This document shows, one piece after another, positions 1-8,031 of a stretch of DNA of 53,541 nucleotides. Origin of the DNA: Chloroflexota bacterium (GTDB taxonomy: Bacteria; Chloroflexota; Anaerolineae; Epilineales; SHYO01). The notes under the pieces are model-generated. The model saw only the letters and a list, made by a program, of their open reading frames with translations. It had not been told where the DNA came from and ran no database searches. The stretch covers positions 1 through 53,541 of the forward strand of contig SHYO01000005.1 in the NCBI GenBank assembly GCA_009692745.1. The letters are read 5' to 3'. The stretch's first letter is position 1; every line of letters starts with the position of its first letter. The position numbers and the translations under genes were made by a program.

Positions 1-26
1 TCAAGGTGCAGATGTTGAAGTGTTGA

Positions 27-49
27 AGTGTATGGGAGTGGCATACACT
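27..49. repeat. Short hairpin at left edge
   Basis: Arms AGTGTATG (27-34) and CATACACT (42-49) are perfect complements with a 7-nt loop. No T-run follows, so it is not a convincing terminator. The rest of 1-79 shows only a short TTGAAGTG direct duplication and no recognisable gene or promoter. Confidence 0.4.
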
Positions 50-79
50 CCACAGAATATGTTTAGTTAACTAATTCTG

Positions 80-784
80 ATGGTGCAAAACCCTGATTTA
101 GCTTCTATTCACGCTCCATTTCATCGTTTCGCACCAGAAACTAGCCTAGTGGTACAGCTATTGGGCCTGTCCGAAGATAGCGGCGTCATAGCGGTGACGA
201 TTGGTTTGATCGTGGCGCTCATCGTCGCCATCGGATTGATCGTCCGGTATGCCCGTGATCTGGCCCAGGGCACAGCGCTATCGCGCGAACTGGCGCCGGT
301 GCCCTTCCGCTGGGGGTATCTGGCCCCGGTTTTGGCTGGATTTGTGGTACTGGCTGCCCTGGCAGCTTATCTTTACCCCCTCCTCCCGGCGGAGCACGTG
401 GCCTCCCATTTCAACGTGAGCGGTGCGCCGGATGATTGGCAATCGCGCGGCCAATTCCTGCTGACGTTCCTGGGAATGGGGATGGTGTTTATGCTGCTGG
501 ATGGCGCCGTCGTCTTGGTTGCTACCCGCGAGCCATTGATTGCCTTCGAGCGGCTGGGGTCCTCCTGGCGGCTCGATCCGCAACAGGGTTTGATTTATAC
601 GGGGGCAACATTGGGCCTGGTCAACTTATTGCTGGCGTTTGTGCTGCTGAATACCAGTTGGTATACTATCTACGGTGCCTTCCTATTCCCATTCTCGGCC
701 TTCTTCTGGCTGATAATCCCGTTGGTAGCTATCATCATCGTGCTATTCTTTGTGTTGGCCAGGCGGAATGGGATAGATCATTAG
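80..784 (+). CDS. DUF1648-domain membrane protein
   Basis: A 234-residue integral membrane protein with about five hydrophobic segments (roughly residues 38-58, 78-100, 128-150, 172-192 and 200-225). Between the second and third segments it has the DUF1648 signature LPAEHVASHFNVSGAPDDW: a PxH.n..G.pd.w pattern found in SdpI-like and related membrane proteins. Molecular function is not known from sequence. The chosen ATG has no strong Shine-Dalgarno sequence, so the start is uncertain. The stop codon lies only a few bases before the remnant of a yhfC-type protease gene, suggesting the two once formed a pair or were joined by a deletion. Confidence 0.7.
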   Translation: MVQNPDLASIHAPFHRFAPETSLVVQLLGLSEDSGVIAVTIGLIVALIVAIGLIVRYARDLAQGTALSRELAPVPFRWGYLAPVLAGFVVLAALAAYLYPLLPAEHVASHFNVSGAPDDWQSRGQFLLTFLGMGMVFMLLDGAVVLVATREPLIAFERLGSSWRLDPQQGLIYTGATLGLVNLLLAFVLLNTSWYTIYGAFLFPFSAFFWLIIPLVAIIIVLFFVLARRNGIDH

Positions 785-1455
785 TCCTTTTATAGGATCG
801 CAGATAGTCCATATCCCGCTCAATAGCCTGCTGGCACAGGCGGGGATATTGGGGAATCAAGCGGGCCTGCTGCAGAACGCCGTTATCCTGGGCCTCTCGG
901 CGGGCATTTGCGAGGAGACGGCCCGCTTGATTGGCTTCGCGGCCTTAAAAGCACGGGCCCGTTCCTGGCAAGCAGCCCTGACGTTGGGTATCGGTCACGA
1001 CGGCACCGAGAGCGCCATCATCGGCGAGCTGGAGCTGATTACCTTCATCAATATGTTGGTGCTGCGCAATGCCGACCCGGCCAGCAGATAGCTGCCTATT
1101 GGGCTTCTCCCGGCTGAGTACTCTCAGCATGCATCTGCCGCTGGCCGGAGCTATTGAGCGCCTGGGGGCCATCACGCTACACATCGCCCTTTCGCTCATC
1201 GTGCTGCTGACCTTCCTGCACCGCAACGTGCTCTTTTACCTGCTGGCCCTGCTCTGGCACGCTGCAATCGATGGCGTCGCCGTCTATTTGCAGGGGAGCG
1301 GCTGGGATGTCTGGCCTATCGAGGAACTCCTGTTGGTCATAGCGCTCATCAACCTGGGCATTATCCTATACCTGCGCCGGTCCACCCAGACCCCCTCTGC
1401 CACAGCACCAATGGCTGAACCGAGGGGGGAAATTGAACCAGCAGCGGAGGGCTAA
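777..1455 (+). pseudogene. Broken YhfC-family glutamic intramembrane protease
   Basis: Reading from a stop at 774-776, the frame gives SFIGSQIVHIPLNSLL then ICEETARLIGFAAL and TLGIGHDGTESAI, the conserved core of YhfC-family intramembrane proteases (SQ..HIP, EE.aR, GiGHgg.E). That frame stops at 1089-1091. The rest of the family pattern (AGAIERLGAITLHIALS, then LLWHAAIDGVAVYL) continues in another frame from about 1092 to 1455, so a frameshift separates the halves. The N-terminal membrane segments expected before SQIVHIP are absent, and the glycine usually following GIGH is Asp. The shift coincides with a small palindrome at 1113-1128. Best read as a pseudogene; sequencing error could explain the shift but not the missing N-terminus. 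Confidence 0.72.
1113..1128. repeat. CTGAGTACYCTCAG hairpin, copy 1
   Basis: GCTGAG-TACT-CTCAGC forms a 6-bp stem with a 4-nt loop inside the yhfC pseudogene, close to the frameshift. The core is shared with hairpins at 29755-29770 and 35227-35242. Confidence 0.6.
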
Positions 1456-1570
1456 AATGCAACCAAATGGCCGGCCAGGACGTCGGATAAATACAGACCC
1501 AGCATAGTGGAAGTAATTAACCCGTTTGCATCGCTGGTCTGGTTTCTATATCCGTATCCTAAGCGAGCCA

Positions 1571-2482
1571 ATGGCATCCAATCGTCATCCCCTCCCCACG
1601 CAATTTAGCATCTCCCGTCGCGCCTTCCTGAGACTGGGTCTCGGAGCGCTGGCGGGAGGGCTGTACACTACCAAAATCGAACCGGGCTGGATCGAAGTTA
1701 CCCGACCTTACATCCACCTGGCACATCTACCGGCCGCTCTCAGAGGGTTTAAGATTGCCCAACTCAGCGATCTCCATGCCGGACCCTACGTAGATGCGGC
1801 CGAGATCCGCCACAGCGTCGCCATCGCCAATAGCCTCGGAGCCGATTTGATGGTGCTCACCGGTGACTTTGTATCCCGGTCCGCCAGTTTTAGCAAAGCG
1901 TGTGCACAGGAGCTAGCAGCGCTCCGCGCTCCCTACGGCCTCTACGCAGTCTTAGGTAACCATGACATCTGGACTGATCCCGACGAGATCGCCGGCAACT
2001 TATCAGATGCGGGCATCGTCGTGCTGCGCGATGCCCGCCAGGCCATCCAGATAGGTACAGCCCAGCTATGGCTGTTGGGCATAGAGGATACCGGGTTTCT
2101 GTCCCATTCCTTCAAAGCTTTTCGGTCGCGGTGGCTAGATAAGGCCGCGAAGCTGGCCGAACTACTACTGGGCATTCCTCCCCAGGAGAGCCGGATACTG
2201 CTGGTCCACAATCCCGATTTCACCGAGATGCTTTTCACCGAGATGCTGCCTGCCGGGCGAATCGATCTGGCCCTGTGCGGCCACACCCACGGCGGGCAGG
2301 TGCGGTTGCCCATCATCGGACCGCCCTTCCTGCCCTCCTGCATGGGCCAGAAGTTTGCCGGGGGACTGGTTTACGGCCCTCACACTCCAGTTTATGTAAA
2401 TCGGGGCATCGGCGTCATCAGCCCACCGGTCCGCTTTAATTGCCGTCCAGAGATCACCCTGATAGAGCTAGAGAGGGGGTGA
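1571..2482 (+). CDS. Calcineurin-like metallophosphoesterase (YaeI type)
   Basis: A 303-residue metallophosphoesterase with all family motifs: DLHAG near residue 70, GDFV near 99, GNHD near 131, an LVHNP segment and GHTHGGQ near 240, which supply the dinuclear metal ligands. The N-terminus has SRRAFLRLGLGALAGG, a twin-arginine-like or signal-anchor sequence, so the enzyme probably acts at or outside the membrane, as YaeI/YkuE proteins do. The ATG at 1571 is preferred over an upstream TTG (1526) because it places the signal near the N-terminus. The stop codon at 2480-2482 lies inside the left arm of the inverted repeat at 2478-2667. The natural substrate is unknown; YaeI relatives act on lipid phosphoesters. 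Confidence 0.88.
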   Translation: MASNRHPLPTQFSISRRAFLRLGLGALAGGLYTTKIEPGWIEVTRPYIHLAHLPAALRGFKIAQLSDLHAGPYVDAAEIRHSVAIANSLGADLMVLTGDFVSRSASFSKACAQELAALRAPYGLYAVLGNHDIWTDPDEIAGNLSDAGIVVLRDARQAIQIGTAQLWLLGIEDTGFLSHSFKAFRSRWLDKAAKLAELLLGIPPQESRILLVHNPDFTEMLFTEMLPAGRIDLALCGHTHGGQVRLPIIGPPFLPSCMGQKFAGGLVYGPHTPVYVNRGIGVISPPVRFNCRPEITLIELERG

Positions 2483-2667
2483 GGGGGTGACAAGGTGACC
2501 ATTTATCACGAAAATATCGTGTCCACGTAGGTGGACACCCGGCTATCAGCCCTCCAACGCCGAATTCTATTCGGTCTGTTGGGCTGCAATACAAATAGGA
2601 GCATGAGATCACCTAAAACTTCACCCCCTCACCTACCCAACCTGGTTAAGAAGTCACCTTGTCACCC
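2478..2667. repeat. Inverted-repeat element between metallophosphoesterase and polysaccharide operon
   Basis: GGGTGACAAGGTGAC (2485-2499) is exactly complementary to GTCACCTTGTCACCC (2653-2667). The overlapping GGTGAGGGGGTGA (2478-2490) also matches TCACCCCCTCACC (2621-2633). Between them GTGTCCAC-GTAG-GTGGACAC (2519-2538) forms an 8-bp hairpin. The whole resembles a small non-autonomous palindromic element (MITE or REP-like). No coding potential is seen within it. Confidence 0.65.
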
Positions 2668-2687
2668 TCCTCCCAACTCCATATAAT
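2659..2687 (+). promoter_or_regulatory. Sigma-70-type promoter with leaderless start
   Basis: TTGTCA (2659-2664), a 17-bp spacer and TATAAT (2682-2687). The predicted +1 is at 2694, which is the A of the ATG of the first polysaccharide gene; no Shine-Dalgarno sequence is seen. The -35 box is part of the right arm of the inverted repeat. This suggests a leaderless mRNA. Confidence 0.75.
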
Positions 2688-2693
2688 GAACCG

Positions 2694-5204
2694 ATGAAGC
2701 TTATCGGGAATGACAAATTTCGGGCTGCCGGCCTTTTCTTGCTGGCAGTGGTAGCGCGCCTGGTGTTGGGCTGGCTGCTGGGTATGACCGACCTGGTGAG
2801 CGGGTCTGAGTCGGGCGCTATCGCCTGGAACCTGGTCCACGGCTTGGGCTATACCTTCGACTTCTACGGCTATCGCCCCGCCGCCGCCCTCATTGCCTAT
2901 ATGCCACCGCTCTATACGTGGGTGTTGGCGGGCGCCTTAGCCACGTCCGCTCCCGCCGCTGCCTTGCTGATGGTGCATGCGCTACTGGGCGGCATCCTGG
3001 CGGTGATTGGGTACGACCTGGCCAGCCGCCTGTGCGGTAAAGGCTCCTGGTTGGCCCTGCTCACCGGCGCGGCTCTGGCCCTCTACCCTCCGCTGCTCAT
3101 CATGAGCAGCCGCCCTTTCTCTACCACACTACACGCCACGCTGCTGCTGGCCTGGCTGTGGTCCTGGCACCGCTTTACCAGCGGACCAGCGCACCTGAGA
3201 TGGGCCATCCTGGCCGGGGTACTGGTGGGGCTGCTGGCCCTCTCCCGTTCCTCTATGGCAGGGTTGGCCGGCATGGGCGCCTTATGGTGGGCCTGGCGCA
3301 CCCGCCCCCAGATCCAGTGGCGCGCTATCGGCCTCAGTTTGCTGGCCTGCGCTGCCGTCATTTTCCCCTGGAGCCTGCGCAATACTCTGGCGCTGCACGC
3401 CCTGGTGCCCCTCACCACCAGCGCCGGCCACACTTTCTGGAACGGCAATAATCCCTTTACCACCGGCTCGGCGCTGGATGTATATACTACTCGCCTGAAC
3501 GCCTATGCCGGAAAACAGTATGATCCTAACCTGGGCGCCCCCGCTACAGGAGACAGCATCCAGGAAATCCGGCCCTATCCCCTGCCCCATTCTGTTGCCC
3601 CCTTGGTGGCACAGCTCGACGAAGTCGCGCTGGATCGATCCCTGTGGCAAGCCGGAGCAGCCTGGGCCAGGGAGCATCCGGCGGAGTGGCTGGCCCTGAC
3701 CTGGCGCAAGTTTGCCAGCTTATGGGGATTTCGCCCCAACCTGGGCCGCAGCAGCCCCACCCCAGGCGCCGCCAGTCCCTACTATGCGGAGAGCTGGATT
3801 TTACCCTACCAGGTGCAATATATCCTCTTACTGCTGCTGGCGCTGCTGGGTATGCTGCGCATGCGACCCTGGCGCACCGCCTTTTGGGATTCCTGGGGCG
3901 GCATGGCGCTGCTGAGCTTGGCTTACCTGACGGGGGTATACGTGGCGTACAATGTCATCACCCGGTACCGTTTTGAAATAGAGCCCTGGTTGATTTTATA
4001 CGCAGCCCAGCTCCTGCTGCCTGCCACAGAAGATGAGTGCCCCACCTACGATATGGGGCGCCCAACCCGGTTGGGCCAGGCATTTATGCGCTCACACATC
4101 AAATTCGGCAATATAAAGGGGAAATTAACCGCCGCCATATTGCTGCGGCAGCCCACCTTCCTGCTACGCGCGCTCTCCGGCCTGGTAGGCATCGGGCTGG
4201 CCCTGCTTTTTACCTGGCTGGCCGTATCCCAAGTCGATCCGCAGACGCTCAAAACGGCGCTGCTCGCGGCAGACCCTTTCTGGCTGGCGCTGGCCTGGCT
4301 GGCCACCGCGGCCGTCTACCTGGCGACTGCCTGGCGGTGGCGCGCCCTGTTCCAGGCCCCCGGGCCAGGCTTCTCCGCCCCGCCTTTGCTGCCACTGCTG
4401 GCGGGCCTATGGGTAGCGCAACTCTTCAATTTAATACTCCCCGGAAAAGCGGGCCCGCTGGCCCGCGCCGCCTTTCTACGCCTGCGCGAATCCCGTACCC
4501 TGGCCTTTGTGTTAGGCACCGTGCTGGTTGAGAAGCTGCTGGAAGGCATCACCCTGCTGCTGGTGGCCCTGGTTTTACTGGCGATCAATCCAGCTTATAC
4601 CCTGCTGCTGCCACCCGGCAGCCTGCTACCGTTGGTGGTCGTGCTGGCAGTGATGGTCCTGGGAGCGAGCCTGGCAATCCAGGCCAGGAAAGGTCGTGTC
4701 GCATCCGGCAGCGGCCTGGGAATAGCGAAACCAACCGGACCCGGTGATACCCTTCTCCTGCCGGCCTATGTCGTGCATCTGGCACACCGTGCTCCGTTCG
4801 TTGAACGCCTGGCGGCCTACCTGCTGCGCCAGTGGTCGCTCCTCGGCCAGACCTGGCCGGCGCCGCGGGCCTGGCCGGGATTACTGGGATGGTCCCTGGT
4901 CGTATGGGGCTGTACCGCTGCGTTAAACTACTGCCTGTTACGTGCGCTGCACCTGAACGCCGGGTGGATACCCGTCCTCACCCTGCTGGTCGTTTTACAA
5001 GCCGGAGCGCGTATCCCCGCTACTCCCGGCAGCTTCGGCGTCTTCCACTATCTGGCAGTTGTGACCCTCGGCTGGTTCGGCGTAGCCCAGGCCGATGGAC
5101 TGGCCTTTGGCATCTTACTACATACCGCCCTCTTTATCCTACCGGCCTTGCTGGGGGTGGTGAGCCTGGCGTTCAGCACCCGGGCAGCTTTCCAGCGCTC
5201 ATGA
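2694..5204 (+). CDS. GT39-like glycosyltransferase fused to a UPF0104/MprF-type flippase domain
   Basis: An 836-residue polytopic membrane protein of two parts. Residues 1-445 form a GT-C fold of the ArnT/PMT (GT39) type: an early luminal loop with acidic residues, many membrane helices and a periplasmic segment near 240-330. Such enzymes move a sugar from a polyprenyl phosphate to an acceptor outside the membrane. Residues ~465-836 match the lysylphosphatidylglycerol synthase/UPF0104 membrane domain (LTL.VEKLLEG, LNLILPGKAG, GSFGVFHYL motifs), usually a separate gene with about eight helices and a proposed lipid-transport role. The linker CPTYDMGRPTRLGQ is encoded by palindromic DNA (4039-4076), and Met465 (ATG at 4086) looks like the former start of the second gene. 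Operon neighbours are all surface-glycan genes; the next gene overlaps by 4 nt. Confidence 0.85.
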   Translation: MKLIGNDKFRAAGLFLLAVVARLVLGWLLGMTDLVSGSESGAIAWNLVHGLGYTFDFYGYRPAAALIAYMPPLYTWVLAGALATSAPAAALLMVHALLGGILAVIGYDLASRLCGKGSWLALLTGAALALYPPLLIMSSRPFSTTLHATLLLAWLWSWHRFTSGPAHLRWAILAGVLVGLLALSRSSMAGLAGMGALWWAWRTRPQIQWRAIGLSLLACAAVIFPWSLRNTLALHALVPLTTSAGHTFWNGNNPFTTGSALDVYTTRLNAYAGKQYDPNLGAPATGDSIQEIRPYPLPHSVAPLVAQLDEVALDRSLWQAGAAWAREHPAEWLALTWRKFASLWGFRPNLGRSSPTPGAASPYYAESWILPYQVQYILLLLLALLGMLRMRPWRTAFWDSWGGMALLSLAYLTGVYVAYNVITRYRFEIEPWLILYAAQLLLPATEDECPTYDMGRPTRLGQAFMRSHIKFGNIKGKLTAAILLRQPTFLLRALSGLVGIGLALLFTWLAVSQVDPQTLKTALLAADPFWLALAWLATAAVYLATAWRWRALFQAPGPGFSAPPLLPLLAGLWVAQLFNLILPGKAGPLARAAFLRLRESRTLAFVLGTVLVEKLLEGITLLLVALVLLAINPAYTLLLPPGSLLPLVVVLAVMVLGASLAIQARKGRVASGSGLGIAKPTGPGDTLLLPAYVVHLAHRAPFVERLAAYLLRQWSLLGQTWPAPRAWPGLLGWSLVVWGCTAALNYCLLRALHLNAGWIPVLTLLVVLQAGARIPATPGSFGVFHYLAVVTLGWFGVAQADGLAFGILLHTALFILPALLGVVSLAFSTRAAFQRS
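4039..4076. repeat. Double palindrome at gene-fusion junction, copy A of 22-bp repeat
   Basis: Positions 4039-4060 are identical to 9581-9602. The unit folds as GCCCCA-(9 nt)-TGGGGC and is followed by GCCCAACC-C-GGTTGGGC (4060-4076), an almost perfect palindrome. It is translated in frame between the two domains of the fusion protein. Confidence 0.85.
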
Positions 5205-6613
5205 ACACCGCCCCATTGGCCGCCCTATTGGCTGCAGCCTGGTTAGGATTGGTAGGTCTGCTCTGGTATAGCGAAACCGGTAAACGCCCCGTGCTCTGCT
5301 GGAACGCCGCGCCGGGCTGGCAGAGCCGCTCCCACTCCGGCGCATGGCTTTTGCTCCTTATCGCCCTGCTCATCCGCCTGCTACCCGCTTTTCTGCTACA
5401 AAGCGGCGCGCAGTATGACCTGGCCGCCTATGAGATCGTGGGGCGCTCGCTGGATGAGGGTACCAGTCCCTACCAACTGAGTGATCCCTATCTCTACCCT
5501 TATCTTCCCTTGCATCTCTACCTGGAGTGGGGCATCTGGCGCCTGGCCCAGGGCACCGGCCTGCCCTTTACCGCCTTGATCAAAATACCAGCTATCATCG
5601 CCGATGGCGCCATCAGTCTCCTGATATATCGCCTGGCCTACTGCCGCAGCCTATCCATCCCAGCCGCCTGGCGCCTGGCCCTAAGCTACGCCTTGAATCC
5701 CACTGCGCTCGTTATCACCGCTTATCATGGCCAATTCGATGCCATTCCCCTGGCGCTGCTCTTAGGCGCCTGGGCACTCGTGCCGGTATCCTGGCGGCAT
5801 ATCGGGAGCACGTCACAACCAGGTCAGGCACAGGGGGCTGCCCCTACGCCGCCGCTGCTGCTAGGTCTCGGCTGCGGCCTCATTTTGGGTTTGGCTACGG
5901 CCGAGAAGACCTGGCCCGCTCTTTGGCTACTGCTTTTCTGGTTCAGCGCTCCCGGTACCGCTCTCTCCGCGCCCATCTGGCGCAACCTCGTCCGGCCCGG
6001 CGCCTGGGCCAGGGGTCTGCTGGCTGGTTTTCTGCTGCCCCTGGTCTTGATTTTGCTGCCCTTCTGGCAGGATTTACCGGCCGTCGCCGGCCGGGTGATT
6101 GGGTATACCCCCCTGGTAGGCGCCTGGGGGATCCCCGGTATCGCTTACGCCCTGGCATACCTGGCGGGGGGATCGGGCACAGCAGCGGCGGAAATCGTGG
6201 CAGCCGGTTGGCGCTGGATCGCCCTAATTCCTCTAGCCGCCGCCGGTCTGCTCTACCGTCCCTGGCTTCCCTCCCAGTGGCCGCGCGCTGGCCTGGCATT
6301 TACCTTATTGCTCTATGTGGTAGCGCCGGGCTTCGGCGTACAGTATCTCATCTGGGCGCTGCCCTTTCTGGCTCTCAGTGGTGAAGGGGTATTTTTACGG
6401 CGCTACACTATGGTGACCACCCTTTTCCTGGGTATCTGGTACCTGGCTTTCCCGCTGGCCGCCCGGCTGATTCCCGCCTTGCCTGGCAAAGATACACCTG
6501 CCACAACCTTAGTCTTCATGGTTATGCCGATGCTGGCGCTATGGCTGATTTTGCTGCGCTGGAGCGCGCAATTCTACCGCCGCCAATCCTGGCTTACCGC
6601 CAGCGAGGAATAG
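5201..6613 (+). CDS. GT-C membrane glycosyltransferase (GT87/mannosyltransferase-like)
   Basis: A 470-residue protein with about ten hydrophobic helices. The first external loop carries QYDLAAYEIVGRSL and SPYQLSDPYLYPYLPLHLYLEW, the D.. and YPYLP pattern of GT-C mannosyltransferases of the GT87/DUF2029 group. ANPTALV-like (LNPTALVITAYHGQFD) and GLATAEKTWPALW segments fit the same group. It probably transfers a sugar from a polyprenyl-phosphate donor at the outer face of the membrane. The ATG at 5201 overlaps the upstream stop (ATGA), indicating translational coupling; earlier starts would lie inside the upstream gene. Residues GAAPTP near 212 are encoded by an 18-bp segment (5835-5852) also found in the next gene. 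Acceptor and sugar cannot be told. Confidence 0.75.
   Translation: MNTAPLAALLAAAWLGLVGLLWYSETGKRPVLCWNAAPGWQSRSHSGAWLLLLIALLIRLLPAFLLQSGAQYDLAAYEIVGRSLDEGTSPYQLSDPYLYPYLPLHLYLEWGIWRLAQGTGLPFTALIKIPAIIADGAISLLIYRLAYCRSLSIPAAWRLALSYALNPTALVITAYHGQFDAIPLALLLGAWALVPVSWRHIGSTSQPGQAQGAAPTPPLLLGLGCGLILGLATAEKTWPALWLLLFWFSAPGTALSAPIWRNLVRPGAWARGLLAGFLLPLVLILLPFWQDLPAVAGRVIGYTPLVGAWGIPGIAYALAYLAGGSGTAAAEIVAAGWRWIALIPLAAAGLLYRPWLPSQWPRAGLAFTLLLYVVAPGFGVQYLIWALPFLALSGEGVFLRRYTMVTTLFLGIWYLAFPLAARLIPALPGKDTPATTLVFMVMPMLALWLILLRWSAQFYRRQSWLTASEE
5835..5852 (+). repeat. 18-bp motif shared with downstream GT4 gene, copy 1
   Basis: GGGCTGCCCCTACGCCGC is identical to 6764-6781 and is read in the same frame in both genes (AAPTP). 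GGGGCTGCCCC is partly self-complementary. Confidence 0.7.
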
Positions 6614-6624
6614 GAATCTGCCGC

Positions 6625-8031
6625 ATGGAAGACACCTATAAAGAAGAATTTTCCGCAAGCGTTTATGCCAGCGGGGCAGGGCAGCCACATAGGGCAGGGC
6701 AGCCACATAGGGCAGGGCAGCCACATAGGGCAGGGCAGCCACATAGGGCAGGGCAGCCACATAGGGCTGCCCCTACGCCGCTGCGGCTGCTGTATGTGGT
6801 TGAGGCTACCACGGCGGGGACGGGGCGCCATGTGCTTAGCCTGCTCGCGGGACTGGACCGGCAGCAATTTCAGCTCTCGGTGGTCTGCCCGGCGCACCGC
6901 TCCGCCGCTCATGGCGACAACCACTTTCTCTGCGCCATCACCCGCCTGGGAATTCCGGCCTTCATTCTCCCGCTACAAAGGAAAATCCAACCATTGGGGG
7001 ATATGGTGTGCGCCGGGCGGCTGGCGCGCTTTCTGCTGCGCCAGCCGGTGGACCTGCTCCACGCTCACAGCTCCAAGGCCGGGCTGGTCAGCCGGCTGGC
7101 CCTGGCCTGCTTGCCGCCATCGCGCCGCCCTCTGTTGGTATATACCCCGCACGGTTTTGCCTTTCTAGATGCGCGCGGCCCCCAGCGCCGCCTACTGCTG
7201 GCAGCCGAGCAGATACTGGGACGTTACAGCAATATGCTGCTGGCTGTGTCGCCCCATGAGCAGGAAATCGCGGTGGGCCTGGGTATTGTGCCCTGGGAGC
7301 GCAGCGCCTGGATCGCCAACGGTATTCGCCCGCAGGATTATCTGCCCCCTGCCAACCAGGCGGCCGGCGCGCGGCGCCATTCGCTTAACTGGCCCGATAA
7401 TGCTACAATCCTGGGCACATCCGGCCGGCTGGTGCCGCAAAAAGGGATCGACCTGCTGGTAGAGGCTTTCGCCGCCGTCCAGACAGAGTGCCCGACCGCT
7501 CATCTGCTGGTCATTGGAGATGGGCCGGCGCGCGCATCGCTGGAGCGACAGGTACAGGACCTGGGCCTGGCCGCCCGCTGCCGGTTTGTGGGACACCAGG
7601 CGCCCATCACACCCTGGCTACATACCATGGATATCTATGTGCTGCCTTCGCGGTGGGAGGGCATGTCCTATAGTTTGTTGGAAGCCCTGGCGGCTGCCCG
7701 ACCCATCATTGCCAGCGATGTAGCCGGGAATCGCCTGGTGGTGGAACATCCGCCCGCTAACCCTGGAGACGGATTCGCCGTCTCAATCGCCCAAAAGGAC
7801 GCACCGCCCGGGCCTGCCGGCCTGGGGGTCAGGCTAGTCCCGGCCGGCGATATAGCGGCACTGAGTAATGGTATCAAGGAATTTGTGGCAGATCTACCCC
7901 GGTTACGGCAGCTTGCAACCACCGGGCCGCAATGGGTGGCAACCCATTTTTCCGAGGAAAAGATGGTAGCGGAGATGGCACAACTCTATTCCCGCCTGGC
8001 TGGAGCCGGTATGCGCCGAGGTCAGCCGTGA
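6625..8031 (+). CDS. GT4-family glycosyltransferase with in-frame hexapeptide repeats
   Basis: A 468-residue GT-B enzyme. After an unusual N-terminal ~50 residues the fold begins at LRLLYVVEATTAGTGRHVLSLL, a typical GT4 start; the donor-binding half contains LGTSGRLVPQKGIDLLVEA, HLLVIGDGPARASLE and the EX7E region PSRWEGMSYSLLEALA. It is predicted to be cytosolic, adding a sugar from a nucleotide donor to a polyprenyl-linked glycan. Residues ~17-47 are five perfect copies of AGQPHR encoded by an 18-bp tandem repeat, which is not part of any GT4 domain and is likely an insertion tolerated ahead of the fold. The ATG at 6625 was chosen as the first after the upstream stop; an ATG downstream of the repeat is not seen, but a later alternative start cannot be excluded. 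Confidence 0.85.
   Translation: MEDTYKEEFSASVYASGAGQPHRAGQPHRAGQPHRAGQPHRAGQPHRAAPTPLRLLYVVEATTAGTGRHVLSLLAGLDRQQFQLSVVCPAHRSAAHGDNHFLCAITRLGIPAFILPLQRKIQPLGDMVCAGRLARFLLRQPVDLLHAHSSKAGLVSRLALACLPPSRRPLLVYTPHGFAFLDARGPQRRLLLAAEQILGRYSNMLLAVSPHEQEIAVGLGIVPWERSAWIANGIRPQDYLPPANQAAGARRHSLNWPDNATILGTSGRLVPQKGIDLLVEAFAAVQTECPTAHLLVIGDGPARASLERQVQDLGLAARCRFVGHQAPITPWLHTMDIYVLPSRWEGMSYSLLEALAAARPIIASDVAGNRLVVEHPPANPGDGFAVSIAQKDAPPGPAGLGVRLVPAGDIAALSNGIKEFVADLPRLRQLATTGPQWVATHFSEEKMVAEMAQLYSRLAGAGMRRGQP
6674..6781 (+). repeat. Five perfect 18-bp tandem repeats plus shared end motif
   Basis: GGGCAGGGCAGCCACATA is repeated without change at 6674-6691, 6692-6709, 6710-6727, 6728-6745 and 6746-6763, then ends in GGGCTGCCCCTACGCCGC (6764-6781). 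In the last unit GGGCAGCC pairs with GGCTGCCC to make an 8-bp hairpin. There are no spacers, so this is not a CRISPR array. Confidence 0.95.

Noticed and set aside
4832-5200. N-terminal extension of the second polysaccharide gene
   Set aside because: It lies wholly inside the upstream gene in another frame; the ATG at 5201 has the ATGA overlap typical of this operon.
6674-6763. Possible CRISPR array
   Set aside because: The units are 18 bp, contiguous and without spacers, and lie in frame inside a gene, so it is a tandem repeat.
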